Part shown: piece after piece, positions 1 to 6,655 of the stretch
Layout: the number at the start of each line of letters is the position of its first letter
Numbering within the stretch: position 1 is the first letter of the stretch
Assembly: GCA_003695605.1 (NCBI GenBank)
Contig: RFIK01000059.1
Location: 1-8,132, forward strand
Source: Chlorobiota bacterium
Lineage (GTDB): Bacteria; Bacteroidota; Ignavibacteria; Kapaibacteriales; NICIL-2
Reading direction: 5' to 3'
DNA length: 8,132 nt
Made by a program: the position numbers and the translations under genes
Notes under the pieces: generated by a model
Told to the model about the DNA's origin: nothing
Seen by the model: only the letters and a program-made list of their open reading frames with translations
Database searches by the model: none

Positions 1-1405
1 TCCGAAACTCGTGTGAGAGTGTTGAGACAAATTGGGAGCGGAGGAGCGTGAGCGCCTGCTCGCGTTCAAGAGCGCGGCGGAGCGTCTGCTCGGCTTCGGC
101 CAGCGGCGTAACGTCGTGGCAAAATAGTCGCCACCCCCGTTCTGTCCGTGCAAGCAGCCGTTGGAATGCCCTGCTGCCGACATGCACCAGTGCAAGGTGC
201 TGATCACTTTGCTTGTCGGAGCATCGCAGCGGTAGGTCACTGCCGAGCGGGTACTCGCTCACGATTGCACCAAACTCAAGTTCCGGGAATGCCTGCTGCG
301 CCGCACGATTGAGAAATGTGATGCGGAAATTTTCATCACAATCAATGATTGGTTCGATGCTTTGCTCCAAGTAGGATGCAGCATGGCGCAACCGCTGTTC
401 TGCAGTGGCGCGTTCCGTGATATCGAGCACGACCTGCAAGACACCATCGCGACCATCCTCGTAGAAGATTCGCGCCAGGTAATTATCCAGCCACCGAACA
501 ATTCCGTAGCGATCGTAGAAACGATACTGCAAATGGAGGGGTCCCGACTCAGCGCGATCGAGCCATGCTTGATACTGCTGCTGCACATGCTGGCGGTCGT
601 CAGGATGGACACGCTCGGACCACTGCTCTGGCGGCGTATTGCGGTAGTCCTCGACACTGTATCCCGTCAACCGCGTAAACTCAGGGTTCGCGATCACTTG
701 GGTTACTGTTCCATCGGCGGTCGTTTCCTCGTAGAGCACGCCACAGGGCATGTTTTCGATGAGCGCGCGGAAGAGCTGCTCGTTATGCTCAAGCTCAGCT
801 GCATAGCGGCGCTCACTGGTGACATCCACCATCGAACCGAGGACTTCGAGAACGTTCCCACGGGCATCGCGCCGGAATGGATGGAGGTACGTCAAGAACG
901 TCCGTCCATCGAGCGTGTAGGCGAACTCAATATCCTCGCCCGCAAACGCACGAGCAACCATCGGCATCGTGACGGCATTGACTTCGGGCGGGAAAAGCTC
1001 GCGGGGGCTCTTCCCACGAACCTGCTCAGTGGTCAACTTGCCAGCCAAACGCCCTTCGCGTAAAACGTAGATTGGCTCGCCATCTTGCTCCCGCCGACGC
1101 AAGAGGATGGTCATCGTCTGAAGGTTTGCAACGATGTGGCGCAACTCTGCTGGCAGATTATCATCCCCGACAGTAGCCATCAACTGCTCAACTTGGCGCA
1201 GAAACAGCTCCAGCCGCGAACGCGTCACACCGCGCACGCCGAAGTACTGCACCACCAGATCGGCAATCCGTTTGCGCCAATCGTCCATCGGCACTGTCGA
1301 ACGCAACATCGAAGTCACCTCAAGTATCGGCAATTCCAGTGCCAACTGCAAAGGTAGCAGTTCCATCAGCTTCCGCGGCGAGCGCCTCTGAGCATGTTCG
1401 TACAT
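1..1405 (-). CDS. Multi-PAS sensor histidine kinase, N-terminal 468 residues (3' end off the window)
   Basis: The minus-strand frame stays open from an ATG at 1405-1403 to the window edge. Residues 1-105 are a mostly helical N-terminus I do not recognise. Residues about 108-196 look like a PAS domain ending in a typical exit (GSMVDVTSERR). Residues about 208-335 are a clear second PAS/PAC domain (LFRALIENMPCGVLY, PEFTRLTGYS, VHPDD, VVLDITERATAEQRL). Residues about 340-435 are a shorter third PAS-like unit. A charged linker helix (433-458) leads to SQFVSTLSHEFR, the HisKA H-box with phospho-acceptor His465. The rest of the DHp domain and the HATPase domain must lie beyond position 1. No membrane segment is visible, so the sensor part looks cytoplasmic. 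The chosen ATG has GGAGAGGG upstream and an in-frame stop shortly before it. The family role is autophosphorylation and phosphotransfer to a response regulator. The signal and partner are unknown. The gene is divergent from leuS. Confidence 0.9.
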   Translation of the reverse strand, partial: MYEHAQRRSPRKLMELLPLQLALELPILEVTSMLRSTVPMDDWRKRIADLVVQYFGVRGVTRSRLELFLRQVEQLMATVGDDNLPAELRHIVANLQTMTILLRRREQDGEPIYVLREGRLAGKLTTEQVRGKSPRELFPPEVNAVTMPMVARAFAGEDIEFAYTLDGRTFLTYLHPFRRDARGNVLEVLGSMVDVTSERRYAAELEHNEQLFRALIENMPCGVLYEETTADGTVTQVIANPEFTRLTGYSVEDYRNTPPEQWSERVHPDDRQHVQQQYQAWLDRAESGPLHLQYRFYDRYGIVRWLDNYLARIFYEDGRDGVLQVVLDITERATAEQRLRHAASYLEQSIEPIIDCDENFRITFLNRAAQQAFPELEFGAIVSEYPLGSDLPLRCSDKQSDQHLALVHVGSRAFQRLLARTERGWRLFCHDVTPLAEAEQTLRRALEREQALTLLRSQFVSTLSHEFR

Positions 1406-1408
1406 TTG
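1401..1408 (+). promoter_or_regulatory. Candidate Bacteroidota-type -7 element (TACATTTG) for leuS
   Basis: TACATTTG matches the Bacteroidota sigma consensus TAnnTTTG exactly. It would place transcription start a few bases downstream, giving a short leader before the leuS ATG at 1454. The first bases overlap the start codon of the divergent kinase. No clear TTTG/TTG -33 partner is visible at the expected spacing, so this is a half-match supported mainly by location. Confidence 0.35.
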
Positions 1409-1453
1409 CGCCCTCTCCACGAGCGGATTTCACCATCTCAAGCCGACAGCGCT

Positions 1454-4012
1454 ATGTCATCCTCGTACCCATTCGAATACATCGAAGAAAAGTGGCAACG
1501 CTATTGGGATGAGCACCAAACATTCCGTGTTACCGAAGACACCGCCAAACCGAAATACTACGTTCTCGACATGTTCCCGTACCCGAGTGGTGCAGGTCTC
1601 CATATTGGGCATCCCGAAGGCTACACCGCAAGCGACATTCTTGCGCGGTACATGCGCATGCGTGGCTACAACGTTCTCCACCCAATGGGCTGGGATGCAT
1701 TCGGCCTTCCAACTGAGCGCTACTCGATGACCACTGGCATCCACCCGCAGGTCGCAACTGCAGAGAACATCGCCACCTTCAAGCGCCAGCTCAAGATGCT
1801 GGGCTTCAGTTACGATTGGTCACGCGAGATCACTACCACCGATCCTCGCTACTATCGGTGGACGCAGTGGATGTTTCGGCTCATCTACAACTCGTGGTAC
1901 GATACCGAGCAGCAACGTGCACGGCCAATCGAAGAGCTCCCCATCCCGCCCGACTGCACAGATCCCGACGCCTGGCGGGACCAACATCGCCTGGCGTATC
2001 TGGCGCTTGTGCCCGTCAACTGGTGCGAGGAACTCGGCACGGTGCTGGCAAACGAGGAAGTTGACGAGTGGCGCGAGAAAGGGTACACCGTCGAACGCCG
2101 CCCAATGCGCCAGTGGATGGTACGCATCACTGCATATGCTGAACGGCTCCTGGAGGATCTCGACCTGGTGGATTGGCCCTCGAGCACCAAAGAGATGCAA
2201 CGAAACTGGATCGGCAAAAGTGAAGGTGCGGAAATTCTCTTCCCCGTCATTGGGTCGGAGGAATCTATCACGGTGTTCACCACGCGCCCTGATACACTCT
2301 TCGGTGCAACATACCTAGTGCTTGCACCAGAGCACCCGGCAGTCAGATCCATCACAACGCCCGATCGGCGCGATCCGGTCGAAGCCTACATCGCCCAAGC
2401 GCAACGGAAAACCGACCTGGAACGAGCAGAGCTAAGCCATGAGAAAACCGGTGTCTTCACAGGCAGCTATGCCCTCAATCCCGCGACGAAGCGTGAAATC
2501 CCAATCTGGATTGCCGATTACGTCCTTGTTCACTACGGCACCGGTGCCATCATGGCTGTCCCCGCACATGACCAGCGCGATTTCGAGTTTGCGCGAAGCT
2601 TCGACCTGCCCATTGAGATCGTCGCGCGCCCAGAAAGCGGCGATCTCCCGGAGCCGTTGGATGCTGCATTCGTCGCCGACGGTATCGCGTGCAATTCCTC
2701 CAACGAGGAAATTTCGCTCGATGGATTGCCAACACCACAAGCAAAAGTCCGCATCGTCGAGTGGCTTGAGCGCCGCGGATACGGTCGTCCAGCGATCCGC
2801 TACAAGCTTCGCGACTGGCTCTTTTCGCGTCAGCGCTACTGGGGCGAGCCGATCCCCATTCTCCATTTCGACGACGGAACCCGCCGCGTGCTCGATGACG
2901 ATGAGCTCCCGTTGCGCTTGCCTGAAGTCCGCGAATTCAAACCAACTGGCACCGGAGAAAGTGTCCTGGCAACAGTTCCCGAGTGGATGGACGTTTGGGA
3001 TCCCAAAACAGGCAAACACGGCCACTACGAAACAAACACCATGCCGCAGTGGGCAGGCTCCTGCTGGTACTACGTGCGCTTCTGCGATCCCCACAACGAC
3101 GAGCGATTCGCCGATCCGGAGCGGCTTCGCTACTGGCTTGGCAGCGACCCAAACCGTGGTGGTGTTGACGTGTACATTGGTGGTGCCGAACACGCAGTCT
3201 TGCACCTGCTCTATGCACGCTTCTGGCACAAGCTGCTCTACGACTACGGGCTGGTGCCTACAAAAGAACCGTTTGCGAAGCTCTTCCACCAAGGGCTGAT
3301 CCTCGGCGAGGATGGGCGCAAGATGTCTAAGTCACTCGGTAATGTCATCAATCCAGATGACGTCGTCCGTCGCTATGGCGCCGATGCATTGCGGCTCTTC
3401 GAGATGTTCCTCGGTCCACTGGAGGCAACCAAACCATGGTCGAGCCATGGCATCGAAGGCATCAAGCGTTTTCTCGACCGCATTTGGCGGATGTACACAA
3501 ACCCCGACGGCACGCTGAGCAGCGCAATTGCGGAGGTTCCTCCCGATCCGGCGCTCTCCCGATTGCTTCACCGCACGATTAAAAAAGTGCGCGAGGATAT
3601 CGAATCGCTTTCGTTCAACACTGCAATTGCACAGTTGATGATTTTCGTCAACGAATGCTCCCGTCTTCCGCAGCGACCACGCAGCGTGATGGAACAATTT
3701 GTCCTGCTTCTGGCACCCTTTGCACCGCATATTGCCGAAGAGCTGTGGAGTTTGCTCGGCCACGACGCGTCACTTGCCTACGAGCCATTCCCCGACTGGG
3801 ACGAGCAGGCTTTGCAGGAAGAGGAGGTAGAAATTGTCGTTCAAGTCAACAGCAAGGTTCGGGCAAAACTGCGCGTCCCCGCTGGCAGCGATGGCGAGGT
3901 GCTCCGCAATGCAGCGCTGGCACATCCCGACGTTCAGCGCTTCGTTGCTGGCAAAACAATTCGGAACGTCGTCGTTGTCCCCGATAAGTTGGTCAATGTT
4001 GTCGTGGGGTAG
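1454..4012 (+). CDS. leuS: Leucyl-tRNA synthetase (LeuRS)
   Basis: This cytoplasmic class I aminoacyl-tRNA synthetase charges tRNA-Leu with leucine using ATP. The 852-residue product is close to the E. coli length. The catalytic Rossmann domain begins with PYPSGAGLHIGHPEGY (HIGH at residues 50-53) and GWDAFGLP. The CP1 editing domain carries TTRPDT at 276-281 and YGTGAIMAVPAHDQRD with the universally conserved editing Asp at 373. RDWLFSRQRYWGEPIP and KMSKS (623-627, in GRKMSKSLGN) complete the active site. The anticodon-binding helical domain (APFAPHIAEELW) and a C-terminal domain (QVNSKVRAKLRVP) follow. Compared with E. coli LeuRS there is extra sequence before APVNWC-like VPVNWCEELGTVLANEEV, and the nearby Cys-rich knuckle is absent. 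An in-frame ATG at 1394 would add 20 non-homologous residues and overlap the divergent kinase, so I chose 1454, where the familiar YPFEYIEEKWQRYW N-terminus starts. There is no clear Shine-Dalgarno sequence. Confidence 0.98.
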   Translation: MSSSYPFEYIEEKWQRYWDEHQTFRVTEDTAKPKYYVLDMFPYPSGAGLHIGHPEGYTASDILARYMRMRGYNVLHPMGWDAFGLPTERYSMTTGIHPQVATAENIATFKRQLKMLGFSYDWSREITTTDPRYYRWTQWMFRLIYNSWYDTEQQRARPIEELPIPPDCTDPDAWRDQHRLAYLALVPVNWCEELGTVLANEEVDEWREKGYTVERRPMRQWMVRITAYAERLLEDLDLVDWPSSTKEMQRNWIGKSEGAEILFPVIGSEESITVFTTRPDTLFGATYLVLAPEHPAVRSITTPDRRDPVEAYIAQAQRKTDLERAELSHEKTGVFTGSYALNPATKREIPIWIADYVLVHYGTGAIMAVPAHDQRDFEFARSFDLPIEIVARPESGDLPEPLDAAFVADGIACNSSNEEISLDGLPTPQAKVRIVEWLERRGYGRPAIRYKLRDWLFSRQRYWGEPIPILHFDDGTRRVLDDDELPLRLPEVREFKPTGTGESVLATVPEWMDVWDPKTGKHGHYETNTMPQWAGSCWYYVRFCDPHNDERFADPERLRYWLGSDPNRGGVDVYIGGAEHAVLHLLYARFWHKLLYDYGLVPTKEPFAKLFHQGLILGEDGRKMSKSLGNVINPDDVVRRYGADALRLFEMFLGPLEATKPWSSHGIEGIKRFLDRIWRMYTNPDGTLSSAIAEVPPDPALSRLLHRTIKKVREDIESLSFNTAIAQLMIFVNECSRLPQRPRSVMEQFVLLLAPFAPHIAEELWSLLGHDASLAYEPFPDWDEQALQEEEVEIVVQVNSKVRAKLRVPAGSDGEVLRNAALAHPDVQRFVAGKTIRNVVVVPDKLVNVVVG

Positions 4013-4061
4013 TATCGCGGAGAACTCCTGCCATTCATTGCAAGCGTGAGCACCTGACCCC
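4013..4061. other. Convergent intergenic gap without a recognisable terminator
   Basis: This gap lies between the stops of leuS (plus strand) and the exported-protein gene (minus strand). The only inverted pairs I find are GGAG-AA-CTCC and GTG-AG-CAC, with stems too short and loops too tight for a real hairpin, and there is no T-run on either side. Termination here may be Rho-dependent or lie elsewhere. Confidence 0.5.
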
Positions 4062-4808
4062 CTACCGCATAACAACAAACTCCCGTACCGGAGAAACCAG
4101 CTCCCACTGCTCGCCTGCAAAGCGTGCAAAAATCCCCCACACGTATTGCGTCTGCGGCGGGAAAACTATCGTGCGGAATGAACATTCCCACGCCGTTTGT
4201 TTGCTCGATTCCCGGGTGCACTCGGCAATCGGCGCATTCACCATCAGCGCGTACCACGCCGATTGCCCCAGGCGACGCGGAACGATGCGGAGCTCCCACT
4301 CCACTTCCTCATCCTTGACTGGTGTTGGAATCGTCCACTGAAAGTGCAGCAGTGTGCTATCGCTCGCCCTGACTGTACCGGTAGCTCCAGTTGCCTCTAC
4401 GTGCGGAAGGCCGTGTAGAAAAACTGCTCGGCAGCGCATCGGCGTAACTTCCCTGGATGAATCGTTCGCATCCGCCAGGCGAACACAGATCCGGCACTGC
4501 CCCTCTGGCAGAGATCCCCGATAGAAAAACGGCTCGGCCGAAGCGAGAAGCTCCGCAATGAGCGCAGCAAACGGAATCCGTAGCGAATCAGCAATGAGCG
4601 TGATTGGCTGTCGTGCAAACGGGGTGCAGAGTGCTTCCCCATGCGATGGTTCAAGGCACATAAGAATCCGCACTGCACCACGCCCCTGAAGAAGAACATC
4701 GCCTCGAATGCCTTGCCAACGCACGATCTTCGACGGCAGTGTATCAGGGATGGTGAGCTCTACCTGCGCCCAAACGATGGCAGGAAGCAATCCAACCACC
4801 CACCGCAT
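4062..4808 (-). CDS. Exported beta-rich protein of unknown function
   Basis: The product has 248 residues and opens with a short hydrophobic signal peptide (MRWVVGLLPAIVWA), with a plausible VWA|Q cleavage after residue 14. The mature part is rich in beta-type sequence. Its second half has LLHFQWTIPTP, EVEWELRIVPRRLGQSAWYAL, then QYVWGIFARF and a VREFVV ending. This spacing resembles fibronectin-III-like extracellular modules of FCB-group proteins in which a short 'FQW-P' strand is followed by a 'YxLRIV' strand. That resemblance is from memory and weak. About eight Cys residues are present, some spaced as possible pairs (CLEPSHGEALC, CRICVR). There is no T9SS sorting domain, lipobox or membrane helix after the signal. 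Its ATG shares one base with the rnhA stop (TAATG), so it is probably translated by coupling as the last gene of the operon. It ends 49 bp from the convergent leuS stop. I do not recognise the family. Confidence 0.75.
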   Translation of the reverse strand: MRWVVGLLPAIVWAQVELTIPDTLPSKIVRWQGIRGDVLLQGRGAVRILMCLEPSHGEALCTPFARQPITLIADSLRIPFAALIAELLASAEPFFYRGSLPEGQCRICVRLADANDSSREVTPMRCRAVFLHGLPHVEATGATGTVRASDSTLLHFQWTIPTPVKDEEVEWELRIVPRRLGQSAWYALMVNAPIAECTRESSKQTAWECSFRTIVFPPQTQYVWGIFARFAGEQWELVSPVREFVVMR

Positions 4809-5461
4809 TATGACGTGAGGAGCTTTGTGAGATCATAGACCAGCTCTGGAATTTGCCAGCGTTCGAGTCGAACGCTGTTTGTTCCATCGGTAATCACGAC
4901 CGTACCACCGACTTCAGCTCGGCACTCAATCGCTGCGTGATGCGTGCGGGAAGGCTCATTGGAAAGAAGGAGCTCCTGCTGCTCAGCTTTAGCAAGTTCA
5001 TATCCTGCATCAACACCTGTCGCACGTTCCGCTTCTTGGCGGGCAATCGCATCGCAGCGTTCGTTGAGTGGATCGCCGTTGTGGGAACGAACCCACTCGA
5101 TCCGAACAGTTCGACGTTCGAGTTCAGCAAGGAGCTGCTCCCAGAGGTCACTATTTTCCGCGCGCTCGCGGCGATTGCGCTTCCAGCCATGCGCACGCCA
5201 GCGTTCTGCCCAGCCTTTTTCGATTGCATCGGCAAGGTGACGCGAATCGGTGCGAAGGAGCACTCGCACCCCCTCCGGGAGCGCTCGAAGTGCTTCGAGC
5301 GCTGCGGTCAGCTCCATGCGATTGTTCGTCGTGCGTACCGCATTGCCAGCAAGGATACGTTCGCTACCGTCTTGGCCGCGAATAATTGCTGCCCACCCAC
5401 CAGGACCAGGATTGCCAATACATGCACCGTCGGTGTACACAAGGTAATCGTAGTCGCTCAT
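4808..5461 (-). CDS. rnhA: Ribonuclease HI with C-terminal extension
   Basis: RNase HI cleaves the RNA strand of RNA:DNA hybrids (R-loops, replication primers) in the cytoplasm using two divalent metals. The fold starts with YLVYTDGACIGNPGPGGWAA. The four carboxylates are Asp11 (YTDGAC), Glu50 (NNRMELTAALEAL), Asp72 (RTDSRHLADAI) and Asp137 (NERCDAIA). The catalytic-loop His is His127 in VRSHNGDPLNERCD, where most family members read GHxGHP. Typical bacterial RNase HI has about 150 residues and the recognisable domain ends near residue 147. The remaining 70 or so residues have a charged helix-like stretch and then a short beta/helix segment (GGTVVITDGTNSVRLERW). They match nothing I know and are not the usual N-terminal hybrid-binding domain. 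The ATG overlaps the upstream gene's TGA (ATGA, 4 bases) and the TAA overlaps the next ATG by one base, so it is co-translated in the operon. No Shine-Dalgarno sequence is seen. Confidence 0.96.
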   Translation of the reverse strand: MSDYDYLVYTDGACIGNPGPGGWAAIIRGQDGSERILAGNAVRTTNNRMELTAALEALRALPEGVRVLLRTDSRHLADAIEKGWAERWRAHGWKRNRRERAENSDLWEQLLAELERRTVRIEWVRSHNGDPLNERCDAIARQEAERATGVDAGYELAKAEQQELLLSNEPSRTHHAAIECRAEVGGTVVITDGTNSVRLERWQIPELVYDLTKLLTS

Positions 5462-5949
5462 CGCGTAGTCTCGGCACGTAATGATCGAATCATCCCTACA
5501 ACCTGCCCGATGGTATGTGGCTCTGGCGGTCCCTCGTACCGATAGATAATCCGCCGATCACTGCCAACAGCAAGCACGGTCGGCACACCATCTTTGCAAC
5601 GGAGGCGCTCGAAGAGCGTACCTTCCCAATCAAGGAGCAGCGGTGCATGAGGCACTCGAGCGCGGACCCGCGCTCGGACATACCACCGCAGGAAAAATGG
5701 AACACCATCGAAGTTTGCACACCCCAGCACTGGTACATCGTTCCCGAGCCGGCGCCCGAGCTCAGTACCCCACTGCAGAGCGTGCTCCGCCCCCTCTCGG
5801 TCGGCGAGGATGAGCACGTAGGGTTTGCCGGAAAGCTGGCTCGACTCCCAGCGTGTACCCCACTGATCGTCGAGCGCAAACGGAACAATTTCCTCTCCGC
5901 GCCCGAAAGCAAGCACCCATGCGGTGCACAGCAGTAGGAGGTGCTTCAT
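5458..5949 (-). CDS. Exported thioredoxin-fold protein lacking the CXXC motif
   Basis: The 163-residue product starts with a signal peptide (MKHLLLLCTAWVLA, cleavage probably within residues 14-18), so it should act outside the cytoplasm. Residues about 25-160 follow the thioredoxin/peroxiredoxin-like pattern: a 'D..G...S.L.GKP' entry (WGTRWESSQLSGKPYVLILA), a helix, PVLGCANFDGVP, PLLLDWEGTLFERLRC, and GVPTVLAVGSDRRIIYRYEG with the expected cis-Pro position (GVPT). The active-site CXXC that should follow the first strand is replaced by ADREGAEHA. The two mature Cys (in GCANF and RCKDG) are far apart. A normal thiol-disulfide oxidoreductase activity is therefore unlikely from sequence, and a binding or structural role is possible. 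The VRARVRARVP stretch is notably Arg-rich. The ATG shares one base with the transaldolase stop (TGATG), and the TGA overlaps the rnhA start by 4 bases. The fold call is fairly secure and the function is unknown. Confidence 0.82.
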   Translation of the reverse strand: MKHLLLLCTAWVLAFGRGEEIVPFALDDQWGTRWESSQLSGKPYVLILADREGAEHALQWGTELGRRLGNDVPVLGCANFDGVPFFLRWYVRARVRARVPHAPLLLDWEGTLFERLRCKDGVPTVLAVGSDRRIIYRYEGPPEPHTIGQVVGMIRSLRAETTR

Positions 5950-6614
5950 CAGACTGTTACCGTCTGCACCTGACGTTTTGCTGCATCGCGCAAGAAAGCC
6001 TCAAGTCCCGCATCCGTAAGCGGATGCTTGAGCGATTGCATGAGCACCGTGTAGGGCACCGTTGCGATATGTGCACCCGCTTTTGCTGCTCGAACGATGT
6101 GCATCGGATGCCGCACCGATGCAGCGATGATTTGAGTTTCGATTTCCTGCACATCCCAGATCTCGGCGACATCCTCGAGGACACTGATCCCATCGTGTCC
6201 GGTATCGTCGAGCCGTCCGAGGAAAACGCTCACGTACGTTGCACCCGCATTTGCAGCAGCGAGCGCTTGCGCTGGCGAGAACACAAGCGTGACATTGGTT
6301 GGAATTTCTTGCTGGCTCAGCCGCGCAACTGCTGCAAGCCCAGCAGGAATCATCGGGATTTTGATCGTTGCCTCCGGCAGCCACGAGAGAATCTCCTCGG
6401 CCTCGCGAATCATCCCGTCGGTATCTGTCGAGACAACCTCCACGGAAATATGGCCACCGACGGTTTGGTAAATCTCCGTGATGATCTTCTCGACCGGCGT
6501 TGACGGGTCTTCTTTAGCGAGCAAACTCGGGTTTGTCGTCACACCTGCGATAATCCCAAGCCCAGCGGCAGTGCGGATCTCATCGCGGTTGGCAGAGTCA
6601 ATGAACAGTTGCAT
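5949..6614 (-). CDS. tal: Transaldolase, short TalC/FSA-type subfamily
   Basis: The 221-residue product belongs to the short TalC/fructose-6-phosphate aldolase family, a TIM barrel that moves a dihydroxyacetone unit between sugar phosphates in the cytoplasmic pentose phosphate pathway. Family marks in order are MQLFIDSAN, GVTTNPSLL, SVEV, the Schiff-base Lys85 in ATIKIPM, IPTNVTLVFSPAQAL, ATYVSVFLGRLDD and a phosphate-binding C-terminus around AASVRHP and GAHIATVPY. Position 131, Tyr in the aldolase FsaA, is Phe here. Phe is the transaldolase residue, so transaldolase is preferred over fructose-6-phosphate aldolase. The frame is open up to 6821, but those extra 69 residues overlap the upstream gene and have no family resemblance. 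The ATG at 6614 begins exactly at the conserved MQLFIDSAN. No Shine-Dalgarno sequence is visible. The stop overlaps the next start (TGATG). Confidence 0.96.
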   Translation of the reverse strand: MQLFIDSANRDEIRTAAGLGIIAGVTTNPSLLAKEDPSTPVEKIITEIYQTVGGHISVEVVSTDTDGMIREAEEILSWLPEATIKIPMIPAGLAAVARLSQQEIPTNVTLVFSPAQALAAANAGATYVSVFLGRLDDTGHDGISVLEDVAEIWDVQEIETQIIAASVRHPMHIVRAAKAGAHIATVPYTVLMQSLKHPLTDAGLEAFLRDAAKRQVQTVTV

Positions 6615-6647
6615 GGCAGGCTGATAGTGATTGTGTCGGACTACGTG

Positions 6648-6655
6648 CAAAATTA
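6648..6655 (-). promoter_or_regulatory. Candidate Bacteroidota-type -7 element (TAATTTTG) for tal and downstream genes
   Basis: Read on the minus strand, TAATTTTG begins with the TAA stop of the upstream gene and matches TAnnTTTG exactly. It sits in the only real gap of the minus-strand cluster, 33 nt before the tal ATG. It could therefore start an internal transcript covering tal, the thioredoxin-fold gene, rnhA and the last exported-protein gene. No obvious TTG-type -33 element is present upstream. The call rests on the motif and its position alone. Confidence 0.33.

Noticed and set aside
362..1063. A 233-codon plus-strand open frame opposite the sensor kinase.
   Set aside because: The minus strand encodes recognisable PAS domains and an H-box across the same span. 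The plus-strand product shows no family features.
1394..1453. Upstream ATG that would add 20 residues to LeuRS.
   Set aside because: It would overlap the divergent kinase start, adds residues with no LeuRS similarity and lies upstream of the candidate promoter element.
2432..3299. Two long open frames of 286 residues, one on each strand, inside leuS.
   Set aside because: They lie wholly within the unmistakable LeuRS catalytic region, have low-complexity Ser/Thr/Arg or Val/Ala-type translations with no domain, and arise from codon bias in GC-rich coding DNA.
4006..4066. GGTAG...CTACC inverted repeat flanking the convergent gap.
   Set aside because: It is formed by the two TAG stop codons and neighbouring bases, is only 5 bp with a loop of about 50 nt, and has no T-tract, so it is not a terminator.
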